Below, piece by piece: positions 9,901 to 18,864 of a DNA stretch of 41,656 nucleotides. The notes under the pieces were generated by a model, which was not told the DNA's origin, made no database searches, and was given only the letters and a program-made list of their open reading frames with translations. Location of the stretch: the NCBI GenBank assembly GCA_026770585.1, contig MU646373.1:150836-192491 (forward strand), written 5' to 3'. Source of the DNA: Baffinella frigidus. Taxonomy: Eukaryota > Cryptophyceae > Cryptomonadales > Baffinellaceae. Numbering within the stretch: position 1 is the first letter of the stretch; every line of letters starts with the position of its first letter. The translations under genes and the position numbers were made by a program.

Positions 9901-12900
9901 CTTCCACTCGGTGGGCTACGAGGGTTTCGTTGACCCCGGATTCCGGGGTGTTACGTGACCAATTTGCATTAAAAAAACTTTCAAGTTAATTGTCTTCAGG
10001 TGAAAGGTTCGTAGTCCACCGTGTGGGTGGTGGCTCGGTCTAATGCGGGGCGTGTCAGGTTGCCAACGCCAACAAAAATGAAAACCGTAAAAGAATTCAA
10101 CGGTCCAGGGGCGGTGAACATCCATCTCTGTCTCGGGCTATTTGGGAGTACACCACGAAGGGATGCAGGGCGTGGCAGGTCGCGACGAGCAACAACTGAT
10201 GCGGGGTTTCCTTCAGGTGGCGAACAACAACGGGTTGATGGTTGCGTACTGGGGCGCGGCTCCTACAGGGGTACCTCGCTCATGAGAAACCGCCACCCCC
10301 CTAGGACCACCATAGGGCCCTAGGCATAAGCCTACTGTAGGGTCCTAGGGGGTGGCGGTTTCTTATGAGCGAGGTACCCCTGCACGGCGTGGTGGACCTT
10401 ATTTTCGAGGTGATGAGGGGCGTGGCAGGTAGCCGATGCCAACTGATACAAGCTGATTGCCAACACCTTGGCAGGTGGCGAACAACAACGGGCTGATGGT
10501 GGCGTACTGGGATGCGGGACACTACGCGGAGCATCTCGACGCCCTGCACCGCACCGATAATCGCTACTACTCCTCCTATGTATTCTAGCGTCTTCAGCGG
10601 GAAAGGTGGGTGAATTTTGAGTACATATCCCTGAAGTGGCGACGCGGTCAAATTTGCCCGCAAAGAGGTCCTAGGCAGGTCGTAGGGCGCTACTGTAGGG
10701 CGTATCATCCTACTCACCACTTAAGGGATCAGTGGTTGATAAAGGGTTGATCAGCAGCGCCTCGGAGCGCTCCGCCCCCTGTACAATGCCACTGCTGTAC
10801 AGGGCTGCCTCGCTTATGATAAGAAACCGCCACCCCCCTAGGACCACCATAGGGCCCTAGGCATAGGCCTACTGTAGGGTCCTAGGGTGGGGGTGCTTTC
10901 TTATGAGCGAGGTACCCCTGTACACAGCCGCACAACGTGTGATTCGTCTGCAGGGGTGGGCGCCCGCTTTTACATGTAACAACTGCGGTGCCGTCCATTC
11001 GAGTGTGTCTGCAGTGTGTTCACAACACCGAAAGGAAGCATGGCTTTTCTGCAGAACAAGTTCCGGTGTCCGCCTAAGTTGGGAGCTCGAAGCACCTCAA
11101 GGGCCTAAAGGAGTGTCAGAGTGGGGCTTCAGCTGCAGCTGCACGCGTTACTCACGAGCGTGGACATCCACCGCCCTAGGGTCCTACGGTACAGGGGTAC
11201 CTCACTCATAAGAAACCGCCTCCACATAGGACCCTACCGTCGGGCAATGTCTAGGGCCCTATGGTGGTCCTAGGGGGGGGGGCGGTTTCTTACGAGCGAG
11301 GTACCCCTGTAGGCATATTCCTGGGAGCTTAGGGCCCCCCTAGTGACGGTGCCTGTCCTGACATAGTGTCTTGCCAGCAAATCGCGCGTAAACCCTGTAG
11401 GACTGCCGCCTCAGCATTGCGTCGCCCTAAAACCTGAACCCTGAACCCTAAAACCTTCGCCCTAAACCCTAAAATCTAAAACCGAAACCCTCAACCCTCA
11501 ACCTTCAACCCTAAACCCTAAACCCTAAACCCCAAACTGTAAAACCCCAAAACCTAAACTGTAAACTGTAAAACCAACACCCTGAACCTAAACCCCTAAA
11601 ACCTAAAACCTAAAACCTAAACCCTAAATCCAACACCCTGAACCCTAAACCCCAAACCCCAACCCCTAAACTCTAACACCTATCCCCTCACTCCTACCCC
11701 ATGGCCTCATAACCCCGAACCCTGACCTTTAAGCCCTAGACCCTACCCTCAACCCTAGCCCCCCCCCTTCCCCCTCCCCCGTTATCCCCGGTGCAGGGGC
11801 ACACGCCTAAACCCCTAAACCCTGAACCCTAAACCCAAAACCCTGAAATCCTACGAGCTCGTAAACCATGAACCGGCCCCGGCCCTAGGGTTGAGGGTCC
11901 AGGGCTGGACCCTCAACCCTCAACCTGAACCCCTAGGACCTACCCCCTCCATTGGAACCCTGAACCCTGACCCTGAACCCTGAAGCCCGACCCTCAGATC
12001 ACGTCCCGACTTTTCATCACGCCCCGATAACAACAATGGTTGGCGTCAGCATTTGTTCAGGAGACCGGTCAGCAAGTCAGCGACCTGGCCTCCTTTTCAT
12101 CACGTCCGATACAACGCTGACCAAGCGACTGGCAAGTCTTCATCACGTCCCGAAAAAAAATCTGCCGAAAATGGAGGGGTGCAAAAAATCCTCTGGGTCG
12201 CATCTCCAGGACATGGCTAGACACGAGGTCGCCTCGCTGTTCTCGCTCGCTGCGCCGCTCGACGTGAAGGCGCTGATCGCACGGTCGCTCTTCTTCGCGG
12301 GCGCCGCCAAGCTCAAGGGCGCAACGTCTGCTCCCCGCTTTGCACAGAGCGTGCGTTGGTTGTGCGCGGATGCTTGATGCAGGGGCGGGGCGCAACATCC
12401 ACGTGCGCTTCACCGTGAAGCGGTGAAGCGCCCAAGTGGGCGTGGCCATGCAAGGGGAGGACTGGCAGATGTGCGCTTGTGCGGTGCATCACTTTCCGCT
12501 GCCCCCGCCTCCTCCCTCACCCCATGCTAGTCAGGCGGGACCCTAACGCATATCGTGGCAGGTCTACCGAAATCAGGGGCCTGGTCCTCGACGTTTCAGC
12601 GCTGATCGATGGCGATGGGGATGCCGCCAAGCGTCAGAATGTTACCCGCCCGCGGAAGCCAGATGGGGGTCCACGGACCCCGCCCGCCCGCGGAAGCCAG
12701 CCGGGGTCCACGCAAGAGCACGCCCGCGCCGCTCGACGCAAGAGCATGCCCGCGCCGCGCGTTTCTCTCCACCTCAACGAGAGCCAGCACACGCCGTCTC
12801 GGATCACTACCGACGAGAGAGGTCTGTCCCCGCCGCGCAACACTATCGGCATTGTGCGCAAGTCGTCTTCGCCAGAGTCACCAGATCCTCCTCCGGCGGC

Positions 12901-13780
12901 CCTGGTTGCCTCGATCGCCCAGTACGGCGTGTTCAACATCTCGGATGATCTTGGGTCGGTCGACCTTATCTGCTCTACGGAGCCGTGCAGCACCGACGGC
13001 GTGCCGTCCTTCTTCAAGAAGCGCCCACCGCCGATGCTGTCGGTCAAGCAACTGGAGACAGAACACTTTGGGGACCGTGTCTTGCGCGAGGACTCTCTGG
13101 ACTCTGTGGTTATCGCCAACGCCGTCCGCCAGCTCGTGCGCGACCGAAGTGCTTCCGCCCCCCTCTCTGCGCCAGCCACACCTTCATTCACGCCTGCCGC
13201 CATGCGGGACGGAAGTTCTTTCACACCGCACTCTGGGGGAGGCTGGAGAACCTCGGGGTCTACGTGCTCGCCGATGACCGCCGACGCTGTTGGCTCGCCA
13301 ATGCCGGAGCTAGTCCCGACGCTCCTGCGGTCACTTCTTGCAAGCCGCCAGCGCGTCTCCATGCTCGTCAACACCGCCACCTGGGAGGAAGCGCTCGCGC
13401 CCGACTCCTCGCAGGCGTGCTCGCTTGCGCCCTCTCCGCACGCCGCTGTGACAGAGCCGCCGCCTCGACAGGGCGTGGGGCTGTCGCCGGCGACTTCGTA
13501 CAAGAGCAGCTCGTCGTTCGAGTCGCCACCGACGCCCCTTGACCGCAACGAGGCCACGGACTCCCCCATCTACGCCATACAGGGGTCACGCACCGCAGGC
13601 TCGGCTTCGCCTGGGATCCGCGCATGGGCTAACGCGGGGCGGCTGCACGACGCGTTCGCCAGAGGCACCCCCCAGGCGTTTCGCCGCCACCTTTCAGGAG
13701 TGTCGTCGCTCCCGGCAACTTCTTCGGCCCCGCGGTGCAAGGCCTCCCGCCGCTCTCTCTCGCCGTCGCCGTCCCCGTAG
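3952..13780 (+). CDS. Cyclic-nucleotide-binding-domain protein, nine exons
   Basis: Exon model: 3952-4596, 5613-5736, 6847-6919, 7270-7343, 7935-7982, 9219-9271, 10475-10579, 12210-12354, about 12600-13780. All junctions are GT-AG with matching phase, giving a frame of about 815 codons. The start is ATG 3952 (MAHDVEALPG). Exon 1 is a polar, acidic N-terminus. Exons 3-7 encode one cNMP-binding domain (about residues 257-370), with EVKEFRNGDLVFEEGDDPDG, then FYIVLIGLAHV, then the phosphate-binding cassette FGELALLHKSHRSATV with its conserved Glu and Arg. Exon 9 (about 390 codons) is a Ser/Pro-rich tail containing two internal tandem duplications. The family acts as a regulatory module of kinases, channels or other effectors, but no kinase or channel domain is visible here, so the role is open. 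The loop before FGELAL is shorter than usual, so a small exon may be missing between 7982 and 9219. The acceptor of the last exon is uncertain (12535, 12562 or 12600). Confidence 0.8.
4600..4915 (+). repeat. Telomere-like tract starting at a 5' splice site
   Basis: Intron 1 of the cNMP gene begins GTACACCCTCAACCCTAAAC, so the tract starts four bases after the donor. It continues as CCCTAAA, CCCCAAA, CCCTGAA and CCCTACA units with the C-rich strand on the sense strand. Confidence 0.9.
5036..5156. mobile_element. Palindromic element, family D
   Basis: Arms of about 30 bases (TCACGGGAGGACCAAATCGT and its reverse complement) flank an inner GACCCCC/GGGGGTC stem. A related, more diverged copy lies at about 31296-31468. 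It lies in an intron of the cNMP gene. Confidence 0.75.
5404..5578. mobile_element. Inverted-repeat element, family E
   Basis: Terminal inverted repeat CCACACGAGGTTATCCATGC with its complement GGATAGCCTCGTGTGG at the right end. The same ends occur at 14589-14768. It lies 34 bases before exon 2 of the cNMP gene. Confidence 0.75.
5745..6470 (+). repeat. Telomere-like tract filling intron 2 of the cNMP gene
   Basis: Begins about ten bases after the donor of the exon ending at 5736 and runs about 0.7 kb as CCCTAAA, CCCTGAA, CCCTACA and CCCTCAA units. The C-rich strand is the sense strand. Confidence 0.9.
6560..6706. mobile_element. Inverted-repeat element (unnamed family)
   Basis: Left arm CCACCAGCCCTCGGAGTTGG...ACAAATCTTCTTTTTC pairs imperfectly with GAAAAGACGATTTGCTCCCA...CTGAGGGCTGGG. 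An inner stem GGTTTGTAC/GGTACAAATC is also present. Confidence 0.55.
6976..7103. mobile_element. Inverted-repeat element, family H
   Basis: Ends CCACACAGCGGGCTACGAAG and its complement CTTCGAAGTCCGCTGTGTGG. A second copy with the same termini but in the other orientation lies at about 7669-7836, so two copies flank exon 4 of the cNMP gene (7270-7343). Confidence 0.65.
7443..7500 (+). repeat. (GA)n microsatellite
   Basis: Purine tract of GA repeats interrupted by GC and TA, in intron 4 of the cNMP gene. Confidence 0.9.
7669..7836. mobile_element. Inverted-repeat element, family H, second copy
   Basis: Ends CACACAGCGGACTTGGAAGG and CCTTCGTAGCCCGCTGGGTG match the termini of the element at 6976-7103. 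The interior includes CCTAGG-like and TACGGTAGG words also seen in families A and G. Confidence 0.6.
8191..8348. mobile_element. Inverted-repeat element, family F
   Basis: Perfectly paired ends CTAGCTCTGTCCCACTTA and TAAGTGGGACAGAGCTAG continue inward through GGCTCGCCATTATTTCG and its complement. The centre is C-run/G-run rich. Confidence 0.8.
8380..8530. mobile_element. Inverted-repeat element
   Basis: Arms TCATCCCGCCAGGCACTTAA and TTAAATGCCTTGCGGGACGA, with inner arms GCATACTTTTGGCGTCAGA and TCTGACGCCAAATGTATGC. It lies in intron 5 of the cNMP gene. Confidence 0.7.
9464..9738. mobile_element. Two palindromic elements, family A (9464-9580 and 9616-9738)
   Basis: Each begins CAGGGGTACC and ends GGTACCCCTG or GGTATCCCTG, and each is nearly palindromic over about 120 bases. 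They share the arm word CTCATAAGAAA/TTTCTTATGAG and a CCTAGGACC centre. The first is flanked by TA on both sides. Confidence 0.85.
10040..10474 (+). repeat. Degenerate copies of an exon edge, with a family A element
   Basis: The first ~38 bases of exon 7 of the cNMP gene (from 10475, GTGGCGAACAACAACGGG) occur again at 10216-10253 behind a polypyrimidine-AG (TTTCCTTCAG). A third, more diverged flank copy lies near 10040-10080. The upstream flank (GGGCGTGGCAGGT) also repeats near 10168 and 10417. A family A palindrome (10266-10382) sits between the decoy copy and the real exon. Confidence 0.75.
10628..10728. mobile_element. Palindromic element, family G
   Basis: Ends TCCCTGAAGTGGCGA and its counterpart TCACCACTTAAGGGA, with AGGTCCTAGGCAGGTC inside. 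Left flank is TA. Five other copies are in the window. Confidence 0.75.
10800..10920. mobile_element. Palindromic element, family A
   Basis: Begins CAGGGCTGCCTCGCTTATGA, ends GGTACCCCTG, and is flanked by TA on both sides. It lies in intron 7 of the cNMP gene. Confidence 0.85.
11028..11112 (+). repeat. Dispersed repeat family C copy
   Basis: Block GGAAGCATGGCTTTTCTGCA...GTGTCCGCCTAAGTTGGGAG is shared with copies near 31134 and 31790 (same strand) and near 3600 and 33525 (opposite strand). Confidence 0.6.
11192..11309. mobile_element. Palindromic element, family A
   Basis: Begins CAGGGGTACCTCACTCATAA, ends GAGCGAGGTACCCCTG, TA on both sides. Confidence 0.85.
11420..11990 (+). repeat. Telomere-like tract in intron 7 of the cNMP gene
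   Basis: Very degenerate CCCTAAA/CCTAAAA/CCCTGAA tract with the C-rich strand on the sense strand. A short hairpin (AGGGTTGAGGGTCCAGGG with its complement) lies at about 11888-11925. Confidence 0.85.
12005..12160 (+). repeat. Short direct repeats TTCATCACGTCCCG
   Basis: The word TTTTCATCACG(C/T)CC appears at about 12011, 12094 and 12138 with related flanks, ending about 50 bases before exon 8 of the cNMP gene. Confidence 0.6.
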
Positions 13781-13791
13781 CGGAGCGTGCA

Positions 13792-14012
13792 CAGGGCTGC
13801 CTCGCTCATAAGAAACTGCCCCCCCCCCGTAGGACCACCACTGGGCCTGGATAGGGTTACTGTAGGGTCCTAGGGGGGGCGCTTTCTTATGAGCGAGGTA
13901 CCCCTGTACCTCGCGCATAAGAAGCGCCTCCTCCTGGGACCCTACAGCAGGGCTCTGCCTAGGGCCCTATGGTGGTCCTAGGGGGGGTGCGCTTTCTTAT
14001 GAGGAACCCCTG
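13792..14012. mobile_element. Two adjacent family A palindromes after the cNMP stop codon
   Basis: The first (13792-13906) begins 11 bases after the TAG at 13778-13780. The second (about 13909-14012) follows almost directly, so the two are in tandem. If the transcript reads on to the AATAAA at 14227, its 3' UTR would carry two long hairpins. Confidence 0.8.
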
Positions 14013-14226
14013 TAGGGGATGGTCACTTTACCTTCCCCTAGTGGGTTGTGCGGCCGCGCACGGCTAGATTCCGCCGTGCAACACCTGGGATTTCTCAATG
14101 TTATGGGTGGTGCATGTACACATGGCCAACCTCTGGGGGGGGACGGGGACAGAGGGGAAGGACATGACCAACCTCGGTCCTCCCCCTGCAACGAGCCTCG
14201 GCCTTCCGCAACCGTACCATGTTTTC

Positions 14227-14232
14227 AATAAA
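14227..14232 (+). terminator. Possible polyadenylation signal of the cNMP gene
   Basis: AATAAA on the plus strand about 450 bases after the stop at 13780. No closer copy was seen. Confidence 0.3.
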
Positions 14233-14239
14233 CGGTGCT

Positions 14240-15125
14240 TCCCCCAGGATCTCCTAGTCTCGTGGCGCTCAACATGAGCTCCGTCCCTGACTCTGGAGCT
14301 TTCCTAGTCCGCCAACCTGATGCAATCCCAATCATCCACACCCTTGCTCCTGGCGGACTCTACAATGTACAGGAAGTCTCGGGAGATGTGTGCCCTGGCA
14401 GTCTTGCCGGCCATCAAACCTATGTACATGGCCCTTCTTGGCACCACCAGGTGAAGGTGCAGCCAGCGCAGAACCCCACAAATTATCCCTTAAGTGGCGA
14501 GAAGGCTCATACGCCCTACCGTAGGGCCTAGAAACTGCCTAGGACCTCTTGGGGGTCAATTTTGACCCCCTCGCCACTTAAGGACTATCACACGAGGCTA
14601 TCCATGCGAACAAAATGAAAGGACATTTTAAAATTTATGGGGAAATGATCACGTTTCCGTACGGATGTGAGTACGGAAACGTGATCAAATGCTGACTTTT
14701 GGCGTGTTTCCTGGGCAATGATCCAATAATTAACTTATGAATCTGTTCCCATGGATAGCCTCGTGTGGTATAGACCAGGCTCAGTGTACAGGGTTACCTC
14801 GCTTACAACGAGCCGCACCCCACCCTGGAACCATCGTAAGGCCATAGATGATCTCACTGTAGGGTCCTGAGGGGAAGCGCCTCCTTATGGGTGAGGTAAC
14901 CCTGCAGCACGGATGCCATGCCAGCAACACACACTTGCTGGGCAACTCCGCGGCCAAGGGCCTCCCACCATTGCAGGCCTGAATTTTGCGTGTCCCAGAA
15001 GCAAGCCGCGGGGTGTGTGCAGACCACACCAAATTCTCACGCGCAGCAGAGAAACACCGCAGCGAAGACGTGCTTCTACTTTATTGTGCACTACGATGTG
15101 CCTGCATGTACATGACTTTTCACAA
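14240..15125 (+). repeat. Composite dispersed repeat J-G-E-A-K, copy 1
   Basis: Order: block J (about 14250-14420), family G palindrome (14486-14584), family E element (14589-14768), family A palindrome (14789-14904), block K (14905-15125). Blocks J, G, A and K recur in inverted order and orientation at about 32235-33375, so this is a segmental inverted copy. Element E is absent from the second copy. Confidence 0.75.
15080..15085 (-). terminator. Possible polyadenylation signal of the ARM gene
   Basis: AATAAA on the minus strand, about 67 bases beyond the stop codon at 15152. It lies inside repeat block K; the copy of K at 32.2-32.5 kb has lost the motif. Confidence 0.5.
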
Positions 15126-15151
15126 GGGAGGGGGGAAGAGTGGCTGGGCCG

Positions 15152-18100
15152 TCAGGCCGCTAGGAGCACAATGAGCCTGAGAACGTCGGGATCGAGGGCA
15201 AGGAGCGGCGAGTCGCAGCCCAGGCGGCGGTGCTGTCCCATGAGGAGCGCCACCGGCACCGCGACAAGGCGCGCGACTGAGCGCGCGGCCAGGCGCTTGA
15301 TGTGCCGGATGCGGCCCTGCTCCTCGGGCTCGTAGCGCCAGTCGTTGTCGGGCATCTCGAGCACGCCGGCATGGAGGAGCCCCGGGAGCCCCGCGCGGCG
15401 CGCGAGGTGCTCGTGCTGCGCGTCGCCGGCTGCGACGATCAGGTCCAGGGTGCGGATGGCGCCCTCGAGCGTTTCGAGCGGGTGCGAGTGCTGGTCAAAC
15501 ACCGGGAGGAAGCGCGCCAGCTCCGGGATGAAGCCAGCCTCGACCACCGTGGCGACCGCCGACGGGCAGACCAGCAGGAGGTTGTGGAGCGGGTGCACCA
15601 CCGAGTGCGCCGAGAACGACACCAGGTGCCACTGCTCGTTGCTGCCACCCACCAGCTGAGAGTCAGAGACGGAGACCCGCCAGACACGCCCGCCACCTCT
15701 CGTCAGCGCGTGGGCACGGCAGGTTGACAGAGACGCGCCCCGCCGGGGGGCGCACGCTGTTCCTTAAGTGGCGAGCGGGTCAAATTTGACCCACAAGAGG
15801 TCCTAGACAGGTCCTAGGGCCCTGAGGTAGGGCGTATGAGCCTACTCGCCACTTAAGGGATACGCATATTGTTGTCAGACAGCGACCCATGGTACCCCAG
15901 TCCATGTACCCCAGTCTATCTACTCCAGCCAGGGGGGTACGCGCGCAGCAGAGGATGACTAGCAGGGGGTGCACGGTGTGGCAGGGGGGGACACACGGGA
16001 GAGGGTGGTTACTTGAGAGCAACGCGGAAGCAGTGAACCATGTTCGAAACCGCGACGCGGCCATCGTCACTCCTGCACGCGCACCCGCCGCCGCGATTTA
16101 ATCCCGGCGAGTATTCCTCAGAAATACGATTTTGGTGTATCTTAAAGGGTGGAAATAAGACAATCGCCTATCTAGCCTTCATTTATAGCCTTGCGATACA
16201 CCAAAATAGAATCGAAGATCCACGAAACCGTATTCCTGAGGAATACTCGTCCGGGTGAGATTCAGCTTTTGCCGGCAACAGCCCTCCGCCTTGAGGGCTG
16301 CACCCCCCCCCCCGGCACCAGAGGGCAGGGGGCGCAGGACGTTTTAGGTCATGGGTGTAGGGTGTAGGGTGTAGGGTGTAGGGTGTAGGGTGTAGGGTGT
16401 AGGGTGCAGGGTGCAGGGTGTAGGGTNNNNNNNNNNGGGTGTAGGGTGTAGGGTGTAGGGTGTAGGGTGTAGGGTGCAGGGTGCAGGGTGTAGGGTGTAG
16501 GGTGTAGGGTGTAGGGTGTAGGGTGTAGGGTGTGGGGTGTAGGGTGTAGAGTGTAGAGTGAAGGGGTTATGGTTTAGAGATGATGGTTTATGGTTTATGT
16601 TTTGTGGTTTATGGTTTGTGGTTTATGGTTTATGGCTTATGGTTTATGGTTTATGGTATATGGTTTATGGTTTATGGTTTATGGTTTATGGTTTATGGTT
16701 TTGAGGTCAGAGTGGATAGTTGAGGGTTGAGGATTGAGGATTTGAAAGGTTATGATTCATGGTTCATAGTTTGCGTGACGGTTGATTGAGAATTGACTGA
16801 GGTGTAAGGTTTAGGGTTTGGGGTTCATGGTTCAAGGTTCAGGGTTCAGGGTTCAGGGTTCAGGGCTCAGTGTTGAGGTTTGAGGGTTCAGTGTTGAGTG
16901 TTGAGTGTTGAGGGTTTAGGGTTTAGGGGGTAGGGTTGAGGACGCACATGACCCAGCGCCGCAATGTCTCCTTATCCAACTTGTCGCAGTGCACCTGCGC
17001 GGAGACAGCACCCCTCAGTGGCAACCCTGCTGCATAATCAACCATCGTGTGGCATGCAGTCAGCAGCGTCAGCCCTGCGCGCCAGAAACACCTCATCTCC
17101 TGAGACTCCCTCGACCAAATCCTGAGAGCATCGCTCGCCGCGCGGGCTGCATTTCGAAACGGCCTCAGGAAGGGCCTCTCCATCCCGCCGCAGACCTATC
17201 TCATGCGATTCCTGAGGCGTAGCTCTGCCTGAGTGGATCTGGTCTCCTCAATATGAGGAGAAATTGATTGCCCGGGTGTGTGGCAAACGTGCGTGAAACG
17301 TTGGTGTGAACACGATCAGTCACCCCGGCTGAGGCAGAGCGAGACAGATCGAGGAGGAGGCGCTGACGCAGGTCGCGCTCTGTCTCGCGCGGGCGCGGGG
17401 AGTAGCCGTTGCCGAGTGCGGAGGCAACACTTCAGCAATCTTCATTTTTTCTACCTGATCCCACGCCCAGATTCCGGCCTCGTGGTTTTGTCGTGTGGCA
17501 AGTCCGCTCCCACGCCAGAGTCTTTGAAGGGGCCGCCAAATGCCAATTCCCCTTCAAGGCAGTGGTTTTCAAAAGTCAACAACCGTTCCTGGAACGATTT
17601 AGAAATATCAAGCTCCCCCCAGGCTCTGGCGTGGTCGGGGGCGGACCGAAAGGTTGCCGATGGCGCACGTGAGAGTGAGCTTGCGCAGCTCGTCGAAATT
17701 CTGGTCGTAGTTAGGCCTACGGTACTGCTTACGGTAGGCCGTAGGGCTCCTCGGACCTATGTTTCGTAGGACCCCCCTAGGCTCCTACGGCCTACCGTAG
17801 GCAATACCGTAGGTTTAACCACCCGGTTTTCAGGACGTGATGCAATGAACGTGCGCTCGGGCGCGGACCGAGAGGTTGACGATGGCGCACGTGAGGGTGA
17901 GCTTGCGCAGCTCGTCGGAATGCTGGTCGCTGCTCTCCGTCAGTGCCGGGAACAGCACCTCCTGCACCACCCGCGCCTCCTGCACCGGCGCGATACATTC
18001 GGGTGATGTTGACTTAAGACTCCCTGAGGCGGGCTTGTAGCTAGGAGGCTGGTAGTTGCGGACGCAGCACACTGAGGAACGCCGCTGGATGGGCGCTGTA

Positions 18101-18828
18101 TCGCTGCCGGGAACGGCACCTCCTGCTCCACCCACACCTCCTGCAAGTGCGCGGTGGGTTGCGGTGGTTGGTTCATGAGGCTGGCTGGAAGCGTTCTGCG
18201 TTCATTGTTCAGGATTTACTGATGAGGGTTGTGGGTTTCGGGTTTAGGGTTTAGGGTTTAGGGTTTAGGGCTTGGGGTTTAGGGTTTAGGGTTTAGGGTT
18301 TAGGGTTTAGGGTTTAGGGTTTGGGGTTTGGGGTTTGGGGTTTAGGGTTTAGGGTTTAGGGGTTATAGGTTAGGTTCAGGGTTTAGGGTTTAGGGTGTAA
18401 GGTGCAGGGTGTAAGGTGTGGTGTGTGTGTTGTATGGTGTATGGCGTATGGTTTATGGTGTATGGTGTATGGTGTATAGTTTAGGGTTTAGGGTTAAGGG
18501 TTTGGGGTGTAGGGCGTAGGGTTTAGAGTTTGGGGTGTAGGGTTTAGGATTTAGGGTTTAGGGTTTGGGGTTCAGGGTTTAGTGTCTAGGGTTTAGGGTT
18601 TAGGGTTTAGGGTGTAAGGTGCAGGGTTCAGGGTCTAGGGTGTGGGGTTTAGGGTGCAGGGTGCAGGGTGCAGGGTGCAGGGTGTAGGGTGTAGGGTGCA
18701 GGGTGTAGGGTGTAGGGTGCAGGGTGTTTCGGGTTGAGAAGAAGGAACCTGCAAGCGGGCGATCGCGCGGGCACTCCGCGAGAGAGTGTTCATCGCCCCG
18801 ATCGCCACCTGCGCGCGCGCGCGCGCGC

Positions 18829-18864
<36 letters not shown>

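Noticed and set aside
12634-13569. 311-codon minus-strand open frame
   Set aside because: Exactly antisense to the last exon of the cNMP gene; long shadow frames are expected in GC-rich Ser/Pro coding DNA.
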